Part shown: in pieces, positions 38,179 to 50,939 of the stretch | Layout: each line of letters opens with the position of its first letter | Numbering within the stretch: the first letter of the stretch is position 1 | Source of the DNA: Certhia americana | Taxonomy: Eukaryota > Chordata > Aves > Passeriformes > Certhiidae | NCBI GenBank assembly: GCA_018697195.1 | Contig: CM031878.1 | Location: 31,877,995-31,941,994, forward strand | Length of the DNA stretch: 64,000 bases | Direction of reading: 5' to 3' | The notes under the pieces: model-generated | The model's input: the letters and a program-made list of their open reading frames with translations, nothing else | Database searches by the model: none | What the model was told of the DNA's origin: nothing | Position numbers and translations under genes: made by a program

Positions 38179-40121
38179 TCTTAAGGTAGTTTAAAATCTT
38201 TGAAGAAAGACTCTTCAAAATTTCAGTATATTTGGTCTAGTTAAATCATCTGGTAACTAGTCAATAAGCTTTTTAAAAACTAAAATGCCAGAGAAAATGG
38301 TGCAAGAGCTCTTAAGAAAAAGCTATAATACTTAATAGAACCTTCTAAACCACTCTTGTAAAGCTTTGTTCCAAGAGTATAAAGATATTTTATTCTGTGT
38401 TTTCTTGGTCTTCTGTAGTGTACAGGCTGTTTTTAATGTTTATTAATTATAATGTATTAGAGAAAATAGGACTGATGTTTTCAACTTCTGCTTGTTGTGC
38501 TGTGATCAGTTTTATGGAAAAATACCCAGCTTTATTGAATACTTGCTACGAAAAAATTGCCAGTTCAACAAATGCATGAGGAAATGTGTAGCTAGTTTGA
38601 CAAAAAGGCTTAGTGATAAGCCTTGTCTTCATTCTTTCAATAATGATTCTTCTAAGTTTTTTTTCCAGACTACAAATAGTTTTCTTATCTTGTAATTGCG
38701 TATTTTTCCCAATAATTTGGAGCATGAATCGTATACTAGGAGGTCTAATCTTCCTGATGAATAAAAGAAATCATTCATACTGGGTTTGGGAAATATTTCC
38801 AATGTAAGTTCTTCAGATGGTAATTGCATCCTTTTTTCACCTTCTTGTTCTATATTAGATGATCAGAGTGTTCTTTTTCATGTGATATAAATCATATGAA
38901 TTTTGGAGGTGGCAAATGTAAGTGTTATGAGGGTGAATGTATGATGGAAACCCTTTATCTGAGAAGCATATCTAAGGACATTACATGTTAGGCTGTGTAA
39001 TTAGTCCTAAAGCTCTCAGATACCCATTGCTTTGATACCTGCTCTCTTTTGCCAGTGTAGAAAAGTCATGCAGAATTGAAATATGATGGAGCATAGCTGT
39101 ATTTTTTCCCTATTGTTTGTACCACTTGTACAAACATCAATATTGGATTCTCTCCCATAAGTACAGTGGATGGTTCCCCATATACTACTGTGGCAAAGAT
39201 GGTGTTTATGCTTCAGCTTGATTAATGCATCCAGAAAACTATCAGCAGAGTCTCACTGTGAAACGACACGTAAGAGGAGTGAGATATCTGCTTGACAGAA
39301 ATATTTTCTTTATTATATTTGTTGTTTAAAATATAAATCCAAGTTCTGACATTTATTCGGAGTATATATTTTGCCTGTATGGTAAGTTTCAGTATCACAA
39401 TGGATGCATGATCTTTCACAATATAATATAATTATATAATATATTAATAGCATGTGATGTAAACTGTTTTCACTGGGTGAAAGAGGAAACCATGACTCTG
39501 TTAAGCTGGACCTTGTAATACAGTTGGACTCTAATCTAAGATGTTTAAACCTGAGAGAAAGATTTCTATTTGCTGCACTCAGCATGTAGATGGATGGATT
39601 GTGAAGAGGGTCACCATTATGTGTACACTGAAATGATTGTCTCATGGAAATTAAACTTTAGTTTTAGACAGGATTTAGAATAGACTTTAAGAAGTGAAAT
39701 TCATTGAATTGTCAGTTGAGTTACTCTGTGAATTGCTATTTCAGTTCATAATATGAAAAATCTACCAATAATAACTCTGAGGCAGAAGCTGTTGAAGAAC
39801 CTGGTGCTGCCTCTCAGACTTCAATTTTCTGGATTGCAGATTTCTGATCTTCAGTATGAAACTGGACTCCATCCTTCATACAGACCTTGGATGTCAAATG
39901 ATTTATGTAGTCTTGAAACTCACCACTTTTCTTTTTTTTCCTGATAGTGTTAGATTAAAATCCATCATATCCATCCTATTAATCAATTATTTGCCATTTT
40001 GGCCTTACTATTTGTAATAGTTCCTTTAGTTCATGGATTAAAAATTAGATTTTAGGTGTAAAAAGTGAAAAGCTAAGAAAAGGTCATATCTCTCTTTAAG
40101 GATCTGATGGAATTGCATTTC

Positions 40122-40425
40122 ACAGAATCATAGAATGGCCTGTCTTGAAAGGAACCTAAAGATCATCTAGTTTCATCCCCCTGTGGATGTGGGCAGGGAT
40201 ACCTCCCACTAGACCAGGTTGCTCTAAGCCCCATGCAGCCTAGCTTTGAGCACTGCCCAGGGTGGGGCATCCACAGCTTTTCTGGGCAACCTGTTCTAGT
40301 GTTCCAGTGTCTCACCACCTTCAAAGTAAAGAATTCCATCATAATATCTGATTGAAATTTTCCCTCTTTCAGTTTGAAGTCATTGTCGCTCATCCTGTCA
40401 CTACGTGCTCTTGTAAAAATGCCGT
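40122..40425 (-). mobile_element. CR1 LINE 3' fragment, - strand
   Basis: The + strand begins with the reverse-complemented CR1 3' end (CACAGAATCATAGAATGGCC), then 'TCTAGTTTCATCCCCCTGTG', 'GGGCAGGGATACCTCCCACT', 'AGACCAGGTTGCTCTAAGCC', 'CCACCTTCAAAGTAAAGAAT' and 'CTCATCCTGTCACTACGTGC'. About 300 bp long, 5'-truncated, in avian style. Confidence 0.93.
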
Positions 40426-41439
40426 TCTTTTTTCACACATTGATTTTTGAACTCTGGTTGGTCATAGAGTCATGTTTTTATAGAGAAGAAGTTGGTTGTT
40501 CTCATAGTAACCAAATATTTTCACAAAGTAATTTGGGTTTAGTAATTTTTTTGCTCTTAACCAAAGGTACTTTGAGCACAGAAGTTTGAAAGTATAAAAA
40601 TAAATTAACATGAATCCAAACCAAAAACTGGACAGAGAATTTCACCCAGCCTTCTGTTTTGGGAAGGTCTGCTTTTATGTCTGAAAAATTAATGTTCAGC
40701 ATCCTCTTGGTATTTGAATAAACAAAGTCTTCAGGCTAGGAAAAATAAAAGATTGTTTCTCAATTATTCAAGAATATGTTAAGTTTAACAGAATATGCTA
40801 TCAAACTCCTTTTGTAAGCAAAACATTTGTTTTTAAATTGATCTCATCAATTACATCTGGGTTCTTAGAATGTCTGAAATCGAAAAAAATTAAAAGTTTT
40901 TTTCTGAAAATTAAAGAAGTGAGTAGGTTTTGAGGATATCATAGACCCAAATTCGACAGGTAAGTATGTTTTGGTAACAGTGATCTACTGAATATTTTGA
41001 TGTAAAAGCATAGGCATTTTGGAGGTGTAAGATCTAAGGATTGATTTGTTGGATTTAGTTTTCCAAGAAATATGTCTGTATAGCTGTGTGGACAGAGACT
41101 GTAAGGATTTTATTGGAAACTGTGCCTTTATGGTATTTTATTTGAAAAAGTATCACAGCATGGCAGTTTCCAGGGATCTCATTTGGAAGAAGAAAAGAGT
41201 AGGAAAATAACCTCAAAACAAATGAAGAATAACACTGTTCATGTATTGGTCCTACTGAAGTCAATAATAGAACCTGCATGATGTAGTGGAGAAGTTTGTG
41301 ATGTTTTCTATGTCTCTTAAATGGAGTTATATTTTAAAGTACACAGTATTTAATTTTTTAAACAAGAAAATATAAAGTACTGATACAATAAGAAATTAAT
41401 CATTAGTGAAATTTCTGTAATTCTTATAGTTTAAAACTC

Positions 41440-41497
41440 AGCAGCAGGGGTTGGACTCGAGAATATCAAAGGTCCTTTTAAATTTAAATAATTCTAA
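41440..41497 (+). mobile_element. CR1 3' tail piece, + strand
   Basis: CAGCAGGGGTTGGACTCGAG followed by 'AAAGGTCCTTTTAAATTTAA' and 'ATAATTCTAAGAG' follows the last 60 bases of CR1, in decayed form. Too short for subfamily placement. Confidence 0.55.
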
Positions 41498-43892
41498 GAG
41501 TACTTAATAGGTGTAGACTTTTTAAAGTAACAGTAATGTGAATTTAAATTGTTATAACAGATTGAAGTTGTTGACTCTTTTTTGAGTTACTAATATAGTT
41601 CTAAAGTTTGTGTTCCATATGGACCTCTTCCTTTACATGCAGCTGAGAAATCAGTAAGATGTGTGTCGAGTTGGTAGGTGTTATTTCTCTTTTGTAAAAA
41701 GAAAGAATAAAGTTCAAGTAATAAAATCAATACCTGAACCTGAGTATAACTACATTTTCCTTATCTCCTGATGCTGTTTCTGGCTTCTAGGTTTTGTTGG
41801 ATTTTTTTCCTTTTTATGTAGTGCTCAGGTTATGTTCAAATGAATATGAAGTCCAGATTTCTTTAAAGCATTCCTTTGATTGTATAGCTTGTCTACTCCT
41901 CATTTTCCTGTTTTCCTTTTTTTTTTTTCCCCCTGCCTGTTAATGAGCTAATGGTTAAAAACACACCTTTTACTGATCATAGCTGGTAATGACATCTGTT
42001 TACAACTACATATGTCCTAAACCATGCAAAATGGGGAACAGAATGTATTTAAGAACAGTCAGCAAAAGCATGGGCAACTTGTACTCAGACAAATTTCTTA
42101 TCCTTGCTGTATGAAGAGTTGTGGTTTTTCTAAAACAAGTATCTTTAATTTGTAATTTGTTTGTTGTAATTGTGAGTTTATCTTAGGCTTTATCAAAAAC
42201 ATATTCTGCATAAATAAAATGCATATACCCTTTTGGCTGTATCTGACAAATACTAAGCTTCCTAAGATGTTTGCTTGATTGATTTTAATCAATTTTGGAC
42301 CACCTCATTTCTTGACTGGCATGAATTTGGAGATTTATTTGCTTAACATTTTTTTATACTGCTTTTTCTAATTTTTGTCAGTATAACTCACTTGTTTTAT
42401 GTGAGAAATGCCAGTATTTGAAATGGTAGTGCTATGTGATAATTGTGCCAAATTTTACCTTCTCTATTGAAATGAGTACTTGTCTTAAGAATATGCTCAA
42501 ACAGTTACAAGCAAGTGGTGTTGTCAGGACCTTGTTAATAAGGGATAAAATAAAACTTCTGGTTAGTCTTAAGAACGTCTCTTCTGGATCAGTTTTGTTG
42601 ATAGAAGGCTTATATGCTTGCCAGATGGTCATGATTGCTGTTGGAACACCACTGGCAATAGAGTTTCCCCTAATCATTGCAGTACAATGTCAGCTCAAGC
42701 CACTTCCATTGACTTTTTAAACTAACCAGCCCTTTTAGTTATGCAATCACTTAGGGAGGCAGTTTACGTCATTCCTTCGCCAGCAATGGCACTGAGGTGC
42801 TATCCTCCAGCTACCTGGATGCATTGACCATGTGGGAATTATATCATCTTTGTCTGGCACAGCTGTTTGAAGATGAATGTCTTTCCCCAGCCTTATGGCA
42901 CTGAGGAGGAGGTTTAAGCTAAAGAATTTTAATCTTTGATGGTCATAAGGTGACTCAACGGGCATATTGCTCTGCTTACACTAAGCAAAGAAGGTTCTGC
43001 CCAGTGGTTGTTAGAGTGGGGTGTGATCACAGCTAGGTAATGGAAACTCAAGTGTCAAGGAGTCAGTTGTCAACCCATGGTAACTTGAGCATTCTTGATC
43101 ATGCATACATGAGTCTGCTACTAGATATCAGGAATATAACTTACAGTGGCTGCTACCAGTGAAATGTGTCCTCCCTGACAGGTTTGGTAACTGGGCCAAA
43201 TTGATCCATGTGCGGCAGTCTTGTATTGTGCCAAGGAATTGCTTCACATGGATTAATAGCTAGGAAAGGTCCTTGAATTCAACTGTTTAATTAAATAAAG
43301 TCCCAGCCTTGAGTAACACTGTGACCTAGAATATATTTTTTTCTGTAAGTCTTTGGTTTGCCCACAACACTTGTCTGAGTTTAAGGGTGTAATGGCTACA
43401 AGTTGTAGATTTACAGTAAAAAAGTACTTTTCTGAGCCAGTTCGTAACTAACAATATGTGTTGTTACAGAATATGTAGTTAAGTGCTTTTTGTTGTGATA
43501 CAACTTGAAGTTTCACCAGAAACAGGTGCAATAATTTGCAAGAATTTCAATAGCATGTGACATACAAATTACCATCTAATAAGCAGATGAAGTTACTGCA
43601 GAAGAAACTTCCATATAAAACAACCATTGTTAAGAATGTAAATTTGGCTTTATATTTACCATATTAGAAAATGTGGTAGTCTGAAAATGTTTCCTTAGCA
43701 TTTTGAGATCTGGTTGTGATTCTGGATTCATGAGTCATTTATGAAAGCAGAATTATTTACAGCCTTTACATGTTTCTGTAATATTGTTAATATGTTTTTC
43801 TAGGTAGTTTTATGTAAATGGTGTGTTATGCTTCTGATTTATTTATTTTATTTTTATTACCAATGTAATATACCTCTACTGTCATTTTCTAG

Positions 43893-44070
43893 GTATTTCA
43901 GTAGCCTTCTTTCAGTGAGCTAGAGTGCTACAAGAATTACAGTACAAGAATCTGAAATGGCGATTTTACAGAAAAAAATTTTAAAAGCGGATCTTAATCT
44001 AGCAAAGCATAATTTGTACACTACAGATACTCTGGAAAGCAACAATATAAGGACTGGAAGAAAGAATGAG
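43893..44070 (+). pseudogene. CNTLN: CNTLN exon with stop and frameshift
   Basis: The acceptor TTTTCTAG ends at 43892; the donor is GTAGGG at 44071. In phase 0 it reads V-F-Q-stop-P-S-F-S-E-L-E against human V-P-H-R-P-S-L-S-S-L-E, with TAG at 43902-43904. After the last Glu (43923-43925) the homologous text is in another frame: VQESEMAILQKKILKADL, against human VSQKSEIEYLQEKLKIAN, so there is a +1 (or -2) shift between 43926 and 43941. From 43942 to the donor there are 43 open codons ending at a codon boundary, which fits the next exon's phase. Total length is 178 nt, one more than a multiple of three. Acceptors further downstream (43915 or 43924) could skip the TAG, but the phase-0 alignment supports the start chosen. 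Confidence 0.75.
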
Positions 44071-44959
44071 GTAGGGTAGTTGTATTGTCTGGTGTATTTG
44101 TGTGTAAGTCAGCCTGATGAAGCCAAACATTTTTGCTCAAGGGTCCAGATAATAATTTTAATATCTGTTGACGCTGCTTATAATTCTGGAAGCTTGTTTG
44201 AATAGTTCCTGTTATCTGCCAAAGACTTGTTAAAGTAGCTGTTGGGAGTAGAAGGTTTTACCTTATTAAATACTGAATAAGGGATTCTTAATTAAATGAA
44301 CTATTTGAAGGATAAATTCTTTGTAGGTTTGCTAAAATGAATATTTATCAGATTTTTTTGGTGTTTATCAGGATGACCATCTTTCACTGTAAGGAAAGTG
44401 GGAGAAATATACATGGTTATTATTATGGATTTTTTTAAATTAGAAAGGTTTTTCTCCAAATTCTTGACTTTTAGGGTGGGATATAGTATTTTTTCTTGGA
44501 AGAATGACAGCAATGTCCTTTGAAGTTTATAATTTAGACTTTTATAGTGTGGGATTCCCTCTCTCATGGAGTCTCACTGTTTGATTTAGGCATTAAATAA
44601 CAATAATGGCTATAAGCTATAGGAAATGAATAACATCTGTAAATAATTCTATGATTTAAATGGATATATAAAATTAGCTGAAATCATGATGTTTTCTGAG
44701 TGTTCAGACTCTTCCTCATCTTTTTTTTAATGTGATTGTATAGAGTATGGGAAACTTGCATGAGATCTCTTCAACAAGGCTGCAAAGGTGAGCATGATTC
44801 TGAATGGTATAAATAGTGTACAAGGGTGGACCATCATGTCCACTTCCTGAGAAATCTTGTTTATCCAAATACAGTATCTTGTAACATTTTCTTTGAAAAA
44901 TATATGGCTTGTTCTTTCTTAATGGCCTCTACTGTATGTTAGTTTTGGGAAAAGGCATG

Positions 44960-45745
44960 CTTCAGAGCATTTCTGCAAGACCACGTGATGGGCATTTCAA
45001 CACCAAAATGGTACACAGGCAGTGCAGAGTGAAACACAGAAGGTGAGAAACAGCCTGGCAAACAAGAAGGTCAGGAAGGAGGAGAAGGAGGAGTTGCTTC
45101 AAATGCTGGAAACACATTAATTCTCTACAGCTGATGGAGAGGATCACTGTGGAGCAGGTGTCAATAATATAACTTCTGGAGGAGCCCAGAGTAAATGGAT
45201 ATTTGTTTATGGAAGCCACAGATTGTGGATGGGAGTCAGTGCTGGAACAGGTTCCTCTCTTATGTGAACTGTGGTCCATGGAAGACCCGCTCTGGAATAG
45301 GTCTATTCTGAAGGATTCCATCCTGTGGAGAGGCCCTGTGCTGCAGCAGGAGAAAAGTGTGAGGAGTAAAGAATGGCTCAATAGGAGCTGTTATGCATTG
45401 ATTCTAAACCTTACACCTGTGTGGCTCAGCAGGTAGTAAAAAAAGTCAGGAGTGATGGAATGAAGTTGTGCCTGGGAAGCTGGGAGTTTCTTCAGGGTAG
45501 GGAAGAAGGTGTTGATTAATTTCTTTTTTCTTTATTTCTTGCAAACAAAATATATTTTAAGTGGCACTAACTTATATTGATTTTCTTCAAGTCGAGTAAG
45601 CCCATGATGCTGAGTGATAAATCCACAAGCTTCATGATCCTGTTTTCTCCTTCTGTCCTAGTGAGGAAGGAAAGTAGGAGAGCAGTTGAGTGGGTGTTTG
45701 ACCCTTTGCCAAGGTTAGCCCCCCTCAATGTCTTTTTCTGTTTCC
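44960..45745 (+). mobile_element. Old ERV-like LTR / retrovirus-derived repeat, + strand
   Basis: The segment contains repeated 'gaagga-tt/cc-tggag' phrases (for example GGACCATGGAAGACCC-like text near 45270 and CTGTGCTGCAGCAGGAGAAA near 45337), GAGTGTGAGGAGTAAAGAAT-like text, and then TTCTTCAAGTCGAGTAAGCC near 45580 and 'GTGAGGAAGGAAAGTAGGAG' near 45660. I know this order from a widespread avian LTR in which CCCCAAGTCGAGTCTG-type sequence precedes a GAGGAGGGGGAGTGATAGAG block. No coding region or paired LTR is recognised. The copy is heavily mutated; the boundaries are approximate. Confidence 0.6.
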
Positions 45746-48700
45746 TCAGGGGAAAGTAAATGAGACTGCTGTGTTTGTTGTGAACTGTGTCAAAATAAAG
45801 CAATTACATTGCCTTGAGTAAAACTAAATACAAATTTTAAAGCCTTTGTAGAAAATATCTTCCTGTTTTAATATGCAGATGTGAGTCATGCTCTTCCAAT
45901 AGTTGAAGCTGTTTCATGTGTCCACTTTTCCACAAGTGCACACAATTCTTCATTAAAACTTTTGGGAAGTCAATTGACAGGCTACAAATTCTTTGTATGT
46001 AGGCAACACAGTAAGTGAAATTGTGGAAACACTCTGGATTTTATAAAATAGAAAAGGTAGTGTTGCTGTGATAGTACTTTATCCTTTACCCATTTTACCT
46101 TTCAGTGAAATATCTTCTCATTCCCTTGGTTTTCAGCCTTTTATGACAAAATTGTTACTGTCAGAACATAGTTAGCACATGATTTGACAGGAAGAGTATG
46201 TTGGATATTCAGTGTTTGTTTTAAAAAGATGATCCTTTTGACTTTACAAAGACTGTTGTGCTGCCCTTCATTCCCCCTTATGTACATTCCCAGGATGCAA
46301 AGAACAAATAAGCATGGAATCACTTCTGATCAGAAAGACACTGCTTTTATGACTTACTGCTCTAAAAAGCTTTTGAAGGCTTTGAAAGAAGGAATAGTTG
46401 GAAAGGTGTTAAAAGGAAGAGCCTGGAATGAAAACAAACTTGGCACTACTGTGATAAATTGGGATGTATGGCCACACGACATCATGCTTCCAGCTATATT
46501 TGTACATAACCAACAACATATGTGCATCTATAGCCGTGTCTTGGTTTCTTTGTGAATTGCAGAAATCCACATCCTTTGCCTACAGTCATACAGAATAATA
46601 GAAATAAGTTATTCTTTGATAGGTGCTTAAAAGCTTTGTTACATGTGGTTGTGATGTCCTGTTTTGTGATATTGTTGAGTATGGATTTAGAGCAGCTGAA
46701 ATTGTCATATTCCAGCTATGTGAACAGTGGTATAGCTGAGTGCTGTTGTGTATGGAGACTTAGCAGTCTGTGGCTTGACCTTCCTAGAGCTGGTTTTGGA
46801 GCTTAAACTTTGTAACTTTGTGAACAATATATGACTTCTGTTAGCTGATTAAACTGACATTCATATTTCTGCTGGCTAATTCAATAGGATTTTGTGGGTT
46901 TTTTGTAGCTAAGCCTTCCCATGGCATGGTGCAGCGGAGTTAGAGTTGCCTTCTATTCATATACACTCTTTTTCATTCTTCTAAGTCTGTAGTGTCAAGA
47001 TACTGAAAGACGTGTTAACTTGCAGTAATGGTAAAGTTCCTGTTGAAACACAGTGAATCAAGAATTTGTCATTTTTCTTCCCTAAAAGCCTCACCTGTGT
47101 CTGGTCAGTCTCGGGTTCAGTCTCAACAATGTTTCTGTTTCTTCAGCTGATAAAATTACTAAGATTTCTGCCCACTGTCCTCCGAGCTGTATCCTGGAAG
47201 ACATTGGTATCATGCTGGTGCAGAAAAAGTACTCTTAAGACATTTCAGGAGTTCTGACTTCCCTACTTTGGTTTGTTTTTTGGGTTTTTTTCTTGACTTT
47301 TTGTTGTTGGTGGTGGTTGTTTTGGGGGTGTGTTTATTTGTTTTATTTGGCTTGTTTTGGCACTTTATTCAACACAAAACCTGTTGAATTCAAGAAAATG
47401 GCTATTTGCAGTTTCATCCCATGGTGTCTTTCATGGTGCGGAAAGGTAGCAGAAGGCTATTTGGAAATAGGCATATTTTCTTTTTCTGCTTGTGTGCCTC
47501 CATTATCAGTTAGTATGTGTCCCACCGACTTACCTGCTATTTCTTTATGCTAAATCTTTTGTTACAAAGTTTCATATCTATTATATATTAGAAACTGTTT
47601 ATTTCTGTTTTTCTGCTGTTTGGTTTAGTCTTCAGTAAAAAAGTTTCAGGAACATTCAGTGAAAAATCTTTTGATTCCTTTTCTGACTTGGATTAATATT
47701 CTTCAGTGATAAAATTGGAGGGGTTTTTTCCTCAAAAAAAATTTAGAAAACTTTTGAAACATTGCATTTTGAAACATTATATAAATTTCTATATATTTAA
47801 TACAGGTATTTCAAATTTTTTTCTGTAGAATTTGAGGACTGAATTAAAAATTAAATGTTTATACTTGGCAGCAGTAGAAGCAGTAAAGTTTGCACTTATG
47901 AGAGGGGTATTACAGATGCCGTCTTTCTAACTGAGTTTTTGCAGCAGTCCAGGCAATCCAATTACAGTGTATTTTACTACACAGTCTCTTTTGTCTTGAT
48001 AGAACTGTTTACCTCCTTAGCAAAGATTGTGTTCAAACCACCTATGTGCAGCTGTAAAATCCAGACCCAATGCCCTTGCTCCACAGATCTTTAGTCAGAT
48101 CATTAAAAAGGTGAAAGCAACAGACTGTTCTTCATACATCACCAATTCCATCCATTGTCACAGGGAATCATTTCCATACCCATAAGCAGTTAAAAGTTAC
48201 CTCTGCTATTTCACAGATCTTGGCTCTAGCACAATCCCAGGTAGCTATATATAAACTCTGTATCATGTGTATATCTATACATACATATATATATATAAAA
48301 AAATCTTATGCACTCGTATCTCTGATCAGCTCTGACTAGACTAGCAAGACAATGATTTTTATCTTTTTCTGTTTGTTTGGTTTTTTCCCTCTTTTCCCTA
48401 TTCCTTCTCGACTTTTCTCAACCTATTTATTCTTGGCAGCCTGGCACTAGTTGGTCTACTCCTTTTCCTTTGTTGTCCTTCAGTTTGGCATCAAGCAGAG
48501 TGCTTTGACCTACTGTTTCTGATTTCAGAGAAACTGTGTATGTTCCAGATTTTCTCTATACAAACATAAAGTTTTCCTAGAAAACAATTCTTGAAAAATA
48601 ATGCATAGTATGGCCATATAATGATAAAGGAGTGTAGAAGATAGGAGGGTTGGGTTTTGAGGGTGTTTTTTTTAAAAGCTCTTTGTTTTATTCATGGAAT

Positions 48701-48779
48701 CTGTGACTTTGAAGATGACTATATTTTTTGGTATTTGGATTTTAAATGTACTAAAATTCTTTCCAGATGTTAGTTCTGC

Positions 48780-48957
48780 ATTAGTGTGAGTGGGTTTTTT
48801 TGATTTAGGGTGGGGTTTTGTTTTGTTTTGTTTTGGTGTTTTTATTTTGGTTGTTTTATTTTGATTTGGTTTTGGGTTTTTGGGGTTTTTGGTTTTGGGG
48901 TTGATTTTGTTTGGATTGGTTTTGGTTTTGGTTGGGAGTTGTTTTGTGAATATATAG
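48780..48957. repeat. 178-nt C-free T/G-rich tract
   Basis: No cytosine occurs on the + strand from 48780 to 48957. The core (48785-48948) is TTTTG/TTTTGG/GGGG-type low complexity with at least seven G runs of three or more, spaced by T runs. Confidence 0.85.
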
Positions 48958-50170
48958 CACTGTTTTTTAAAAAAAAAGTTTGATTGTTTGTTGGGCTTTC
49001 TTACGTCTCTTTCAGGTATGTATCATAAGCAAAAGAATCCTGAAATCAAATGACAAAACCACATTGGAAATACTTATATTCATAAATATAAATACGAGAT
49101 ACTGCTGTTCTCTGATAGATTTTTTTCTTCTCCTTTTTGGAAATCCATATTATTTAAAATGCAAATGTGGTATATGATGTATTGTAAATATTTCATACTG
49201 CAAGGTATTGGTTGAACAAAAAATGTCAGTTGCTAATTAAGATACTCTTCAAAATTAAATTAATTTAATGGACTAGTGAAAATATTGATGTATACAGTAT
49301 TGAAGAAGAATTTAGCCTTCATTCCTTTTATTGTACATCAGTTATTTCTCAGAGAAAATGTCTTAATGTAGCAAGAATAACCAGAATTTACCTTAAGTTT
49401 CTGTTTGACTTTATGTGTTGGCGTAACAGTATTTTACTTTATTGACATTAAGTTTGTGTTAGTATTTCACTGTTCTTAATCAAAGTTATTCCAAAAATCT
49501 GAAAGGCTAATTTTATGAGGCCTTTCTTTCTCTGCCATAAGGGCATATGACATAGAATGAACAAGAAAGCTGCCCAGTTTAACTGTTACTTTCACATACA
49601 CTTTCTCCAGATTGCTATATGAAGCTGTACATAATATAAACACATATTCTTGTCTCTAGTTAGTCACATTATAGTTAATGACCATATGGTCATTATGGTA
49701 TAAGATCTACTGTCTGTTGTATTTATATTCCTCAAGCATATTGTTCCTTCAACTTCACAGTGTGTTAAACTATTTCAAAGGGAAAAAAATCCTTTCCCTC
49801 TTGTTTCTGGTTGTCCTATCAAGTGTAACCTTGGACCCTTATAGAGCAATTAGACCAGCCTCTATCCCCTCCTTTGTAATGAGGTTTCTTGCATTTCTGA
49901 GTCTATAACCCTTTAGTCTTCCCTAATGGGACATCATTATTCTGAAAGAAACAATGTAAATGTAAATGAATATTCTCATTAACGAGTCACAGAGAAACCT
50001 TTAGTGGTAGCGCTGTGGTAATTCTGCTTGTTATTTCTCTGGTATTCCATGCAGATTTTTTTTTTTATAATTCATTATTAGTATTCAAAATTACTTCTTC
50101 TTTAATTCTGCATGTCTTTCATAATCTGGTGTTCCAACTAGTTCAACCATGTCCTTGTTTTATTCTCCAG

Positions 50171-50296
50171 GAACCACCTGTGAAACGTTCAAGGTCTCTG
50201 TCCCCAAAGAGCTCTTTTAGAGAGTCAGAGGAACTAAAGAAGCTTAAAATAGCTGAAAGAAAGATTGAAAACTTAGAGAAGGCTCTACAGCTAAAG
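50171..50296 (+). pseudogene. CNTLN: CNTLN exon, intact (42 codons)
   Basis: The acceptor TTCTCCAG ends at 50170 and the donor GTGAAC starts at 50297. The 126 nt read EPPVKRSRSLSPKSSFRESE, then ELKKLKIAERKIENLEKALQ, ending LK. From memory the human protein has EPPVKRSRSLSPKSSFTDSE and AERKIENLEKALQLK. This is the most distinctive centlein match in the window: a basic, Ser-rich linker leading into coiled coil. Phase 0 at both ends agrees with the previous exon's last codon and the next exon's first. No lesion is seen. Very high identity to human suggests that constraint was lost only recently, if at all, for this exon. Confidence 0.94.
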
Positions 50297-50939
50297 GTGA
50301 ACATTAAAGAAAAATAAATAAAAAGCCTGCTAGCTATAAGCCTGCATAGATAAAGATATACCAAAACAAACAGACATTTTAAAAATTAAAAATACAGATA
50401 TTTTTATGGACTGCAAGTCTCCTTGGATCAGAGAGCACTCTCCATTACTTTACCTTTTTGCTTTACTGTGTGAGTAATCCTGCAGTCCTGTGGAAGCTTA
50501 ATTGAGCTGTCATCAATAGCATGTACTTGTTAAATACATTTTCAAAGTTTGTGTTTGAGAATATATATATTTTCTGAAAAATTGATGTGTTCATATAAAG
50601 TAAAACAGAAAGCAGAAGCACTAAAAGTACAAAGAAATTTTTTCTTTACAATGAAGGCATACTTTAAAATGCTGAAGTCAATAACTTGAAAAAGACTGAC
50701 CTCTGGAAATTGCATAAATTATGGCTCGGTTAGTTGCTGGTCTAATAAATGCTGCTTAAAAAAACAGTAACAATCCCCCTTGCTCCACCCCTTCGTAGAA
50801 AATCTCAATTGAGCTTGTTTTGCAATTTCTCATTTTGTCCCTGTTTCACAGATCTTTGTAGCTGTTTTTTTGTTGGTTTGATATTTTGCTACAGAAATAC
50901 AGTACCTTTTGAACAAACTATTGGTTTAAAATTGCACCT

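Larger units (their letters stand above)
25637..43892 (+). other. Large CNTLN intron (18.3 kb)
   Basis: The gap should contain one further centlein exon of about 65 codons; only a doubtful remnant at 36219-36300 is seen. Other contents: an unidentified repeat-like block (27540-28040), a CR1 tail (30521-30627), a minus-strand open segment (35734-36013), a conserved-element candidate (37040-37800), a tetranucleotide repeat (38137-38178), a minus-strand CR1 (40122-40425) and a CR1 tail piece (41440-41497). Region 42430-43330 has moderate complexity and open frames on both strands that I cannot assign. Confidence 0.5.
44071..50170 (+). other. CNTLN intron (6.1 kb)
   Basis: Contains an LTR-like element (about 44960-45745), T/G-rich text near 47270-47350, and the C-free stretch at 48780-48957. 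The open frames at 46184-46555 and elsewhere have no splice context or recognisable domain. No exon is seen. Confidence 0.6.

Noticed and set aside
42432..42965. Open frames on both strands that looked slightly like retroviral envelope or a transposon
   Set aside because: No motif, LTR or terminal repeat could be tied to it, and both strands being open argues for chance.
46184..46555. 123-codon + strand open frame
   Set aside because: Composition is that of the surrounding intron, with no splice context and no family resemblance; probably chance.
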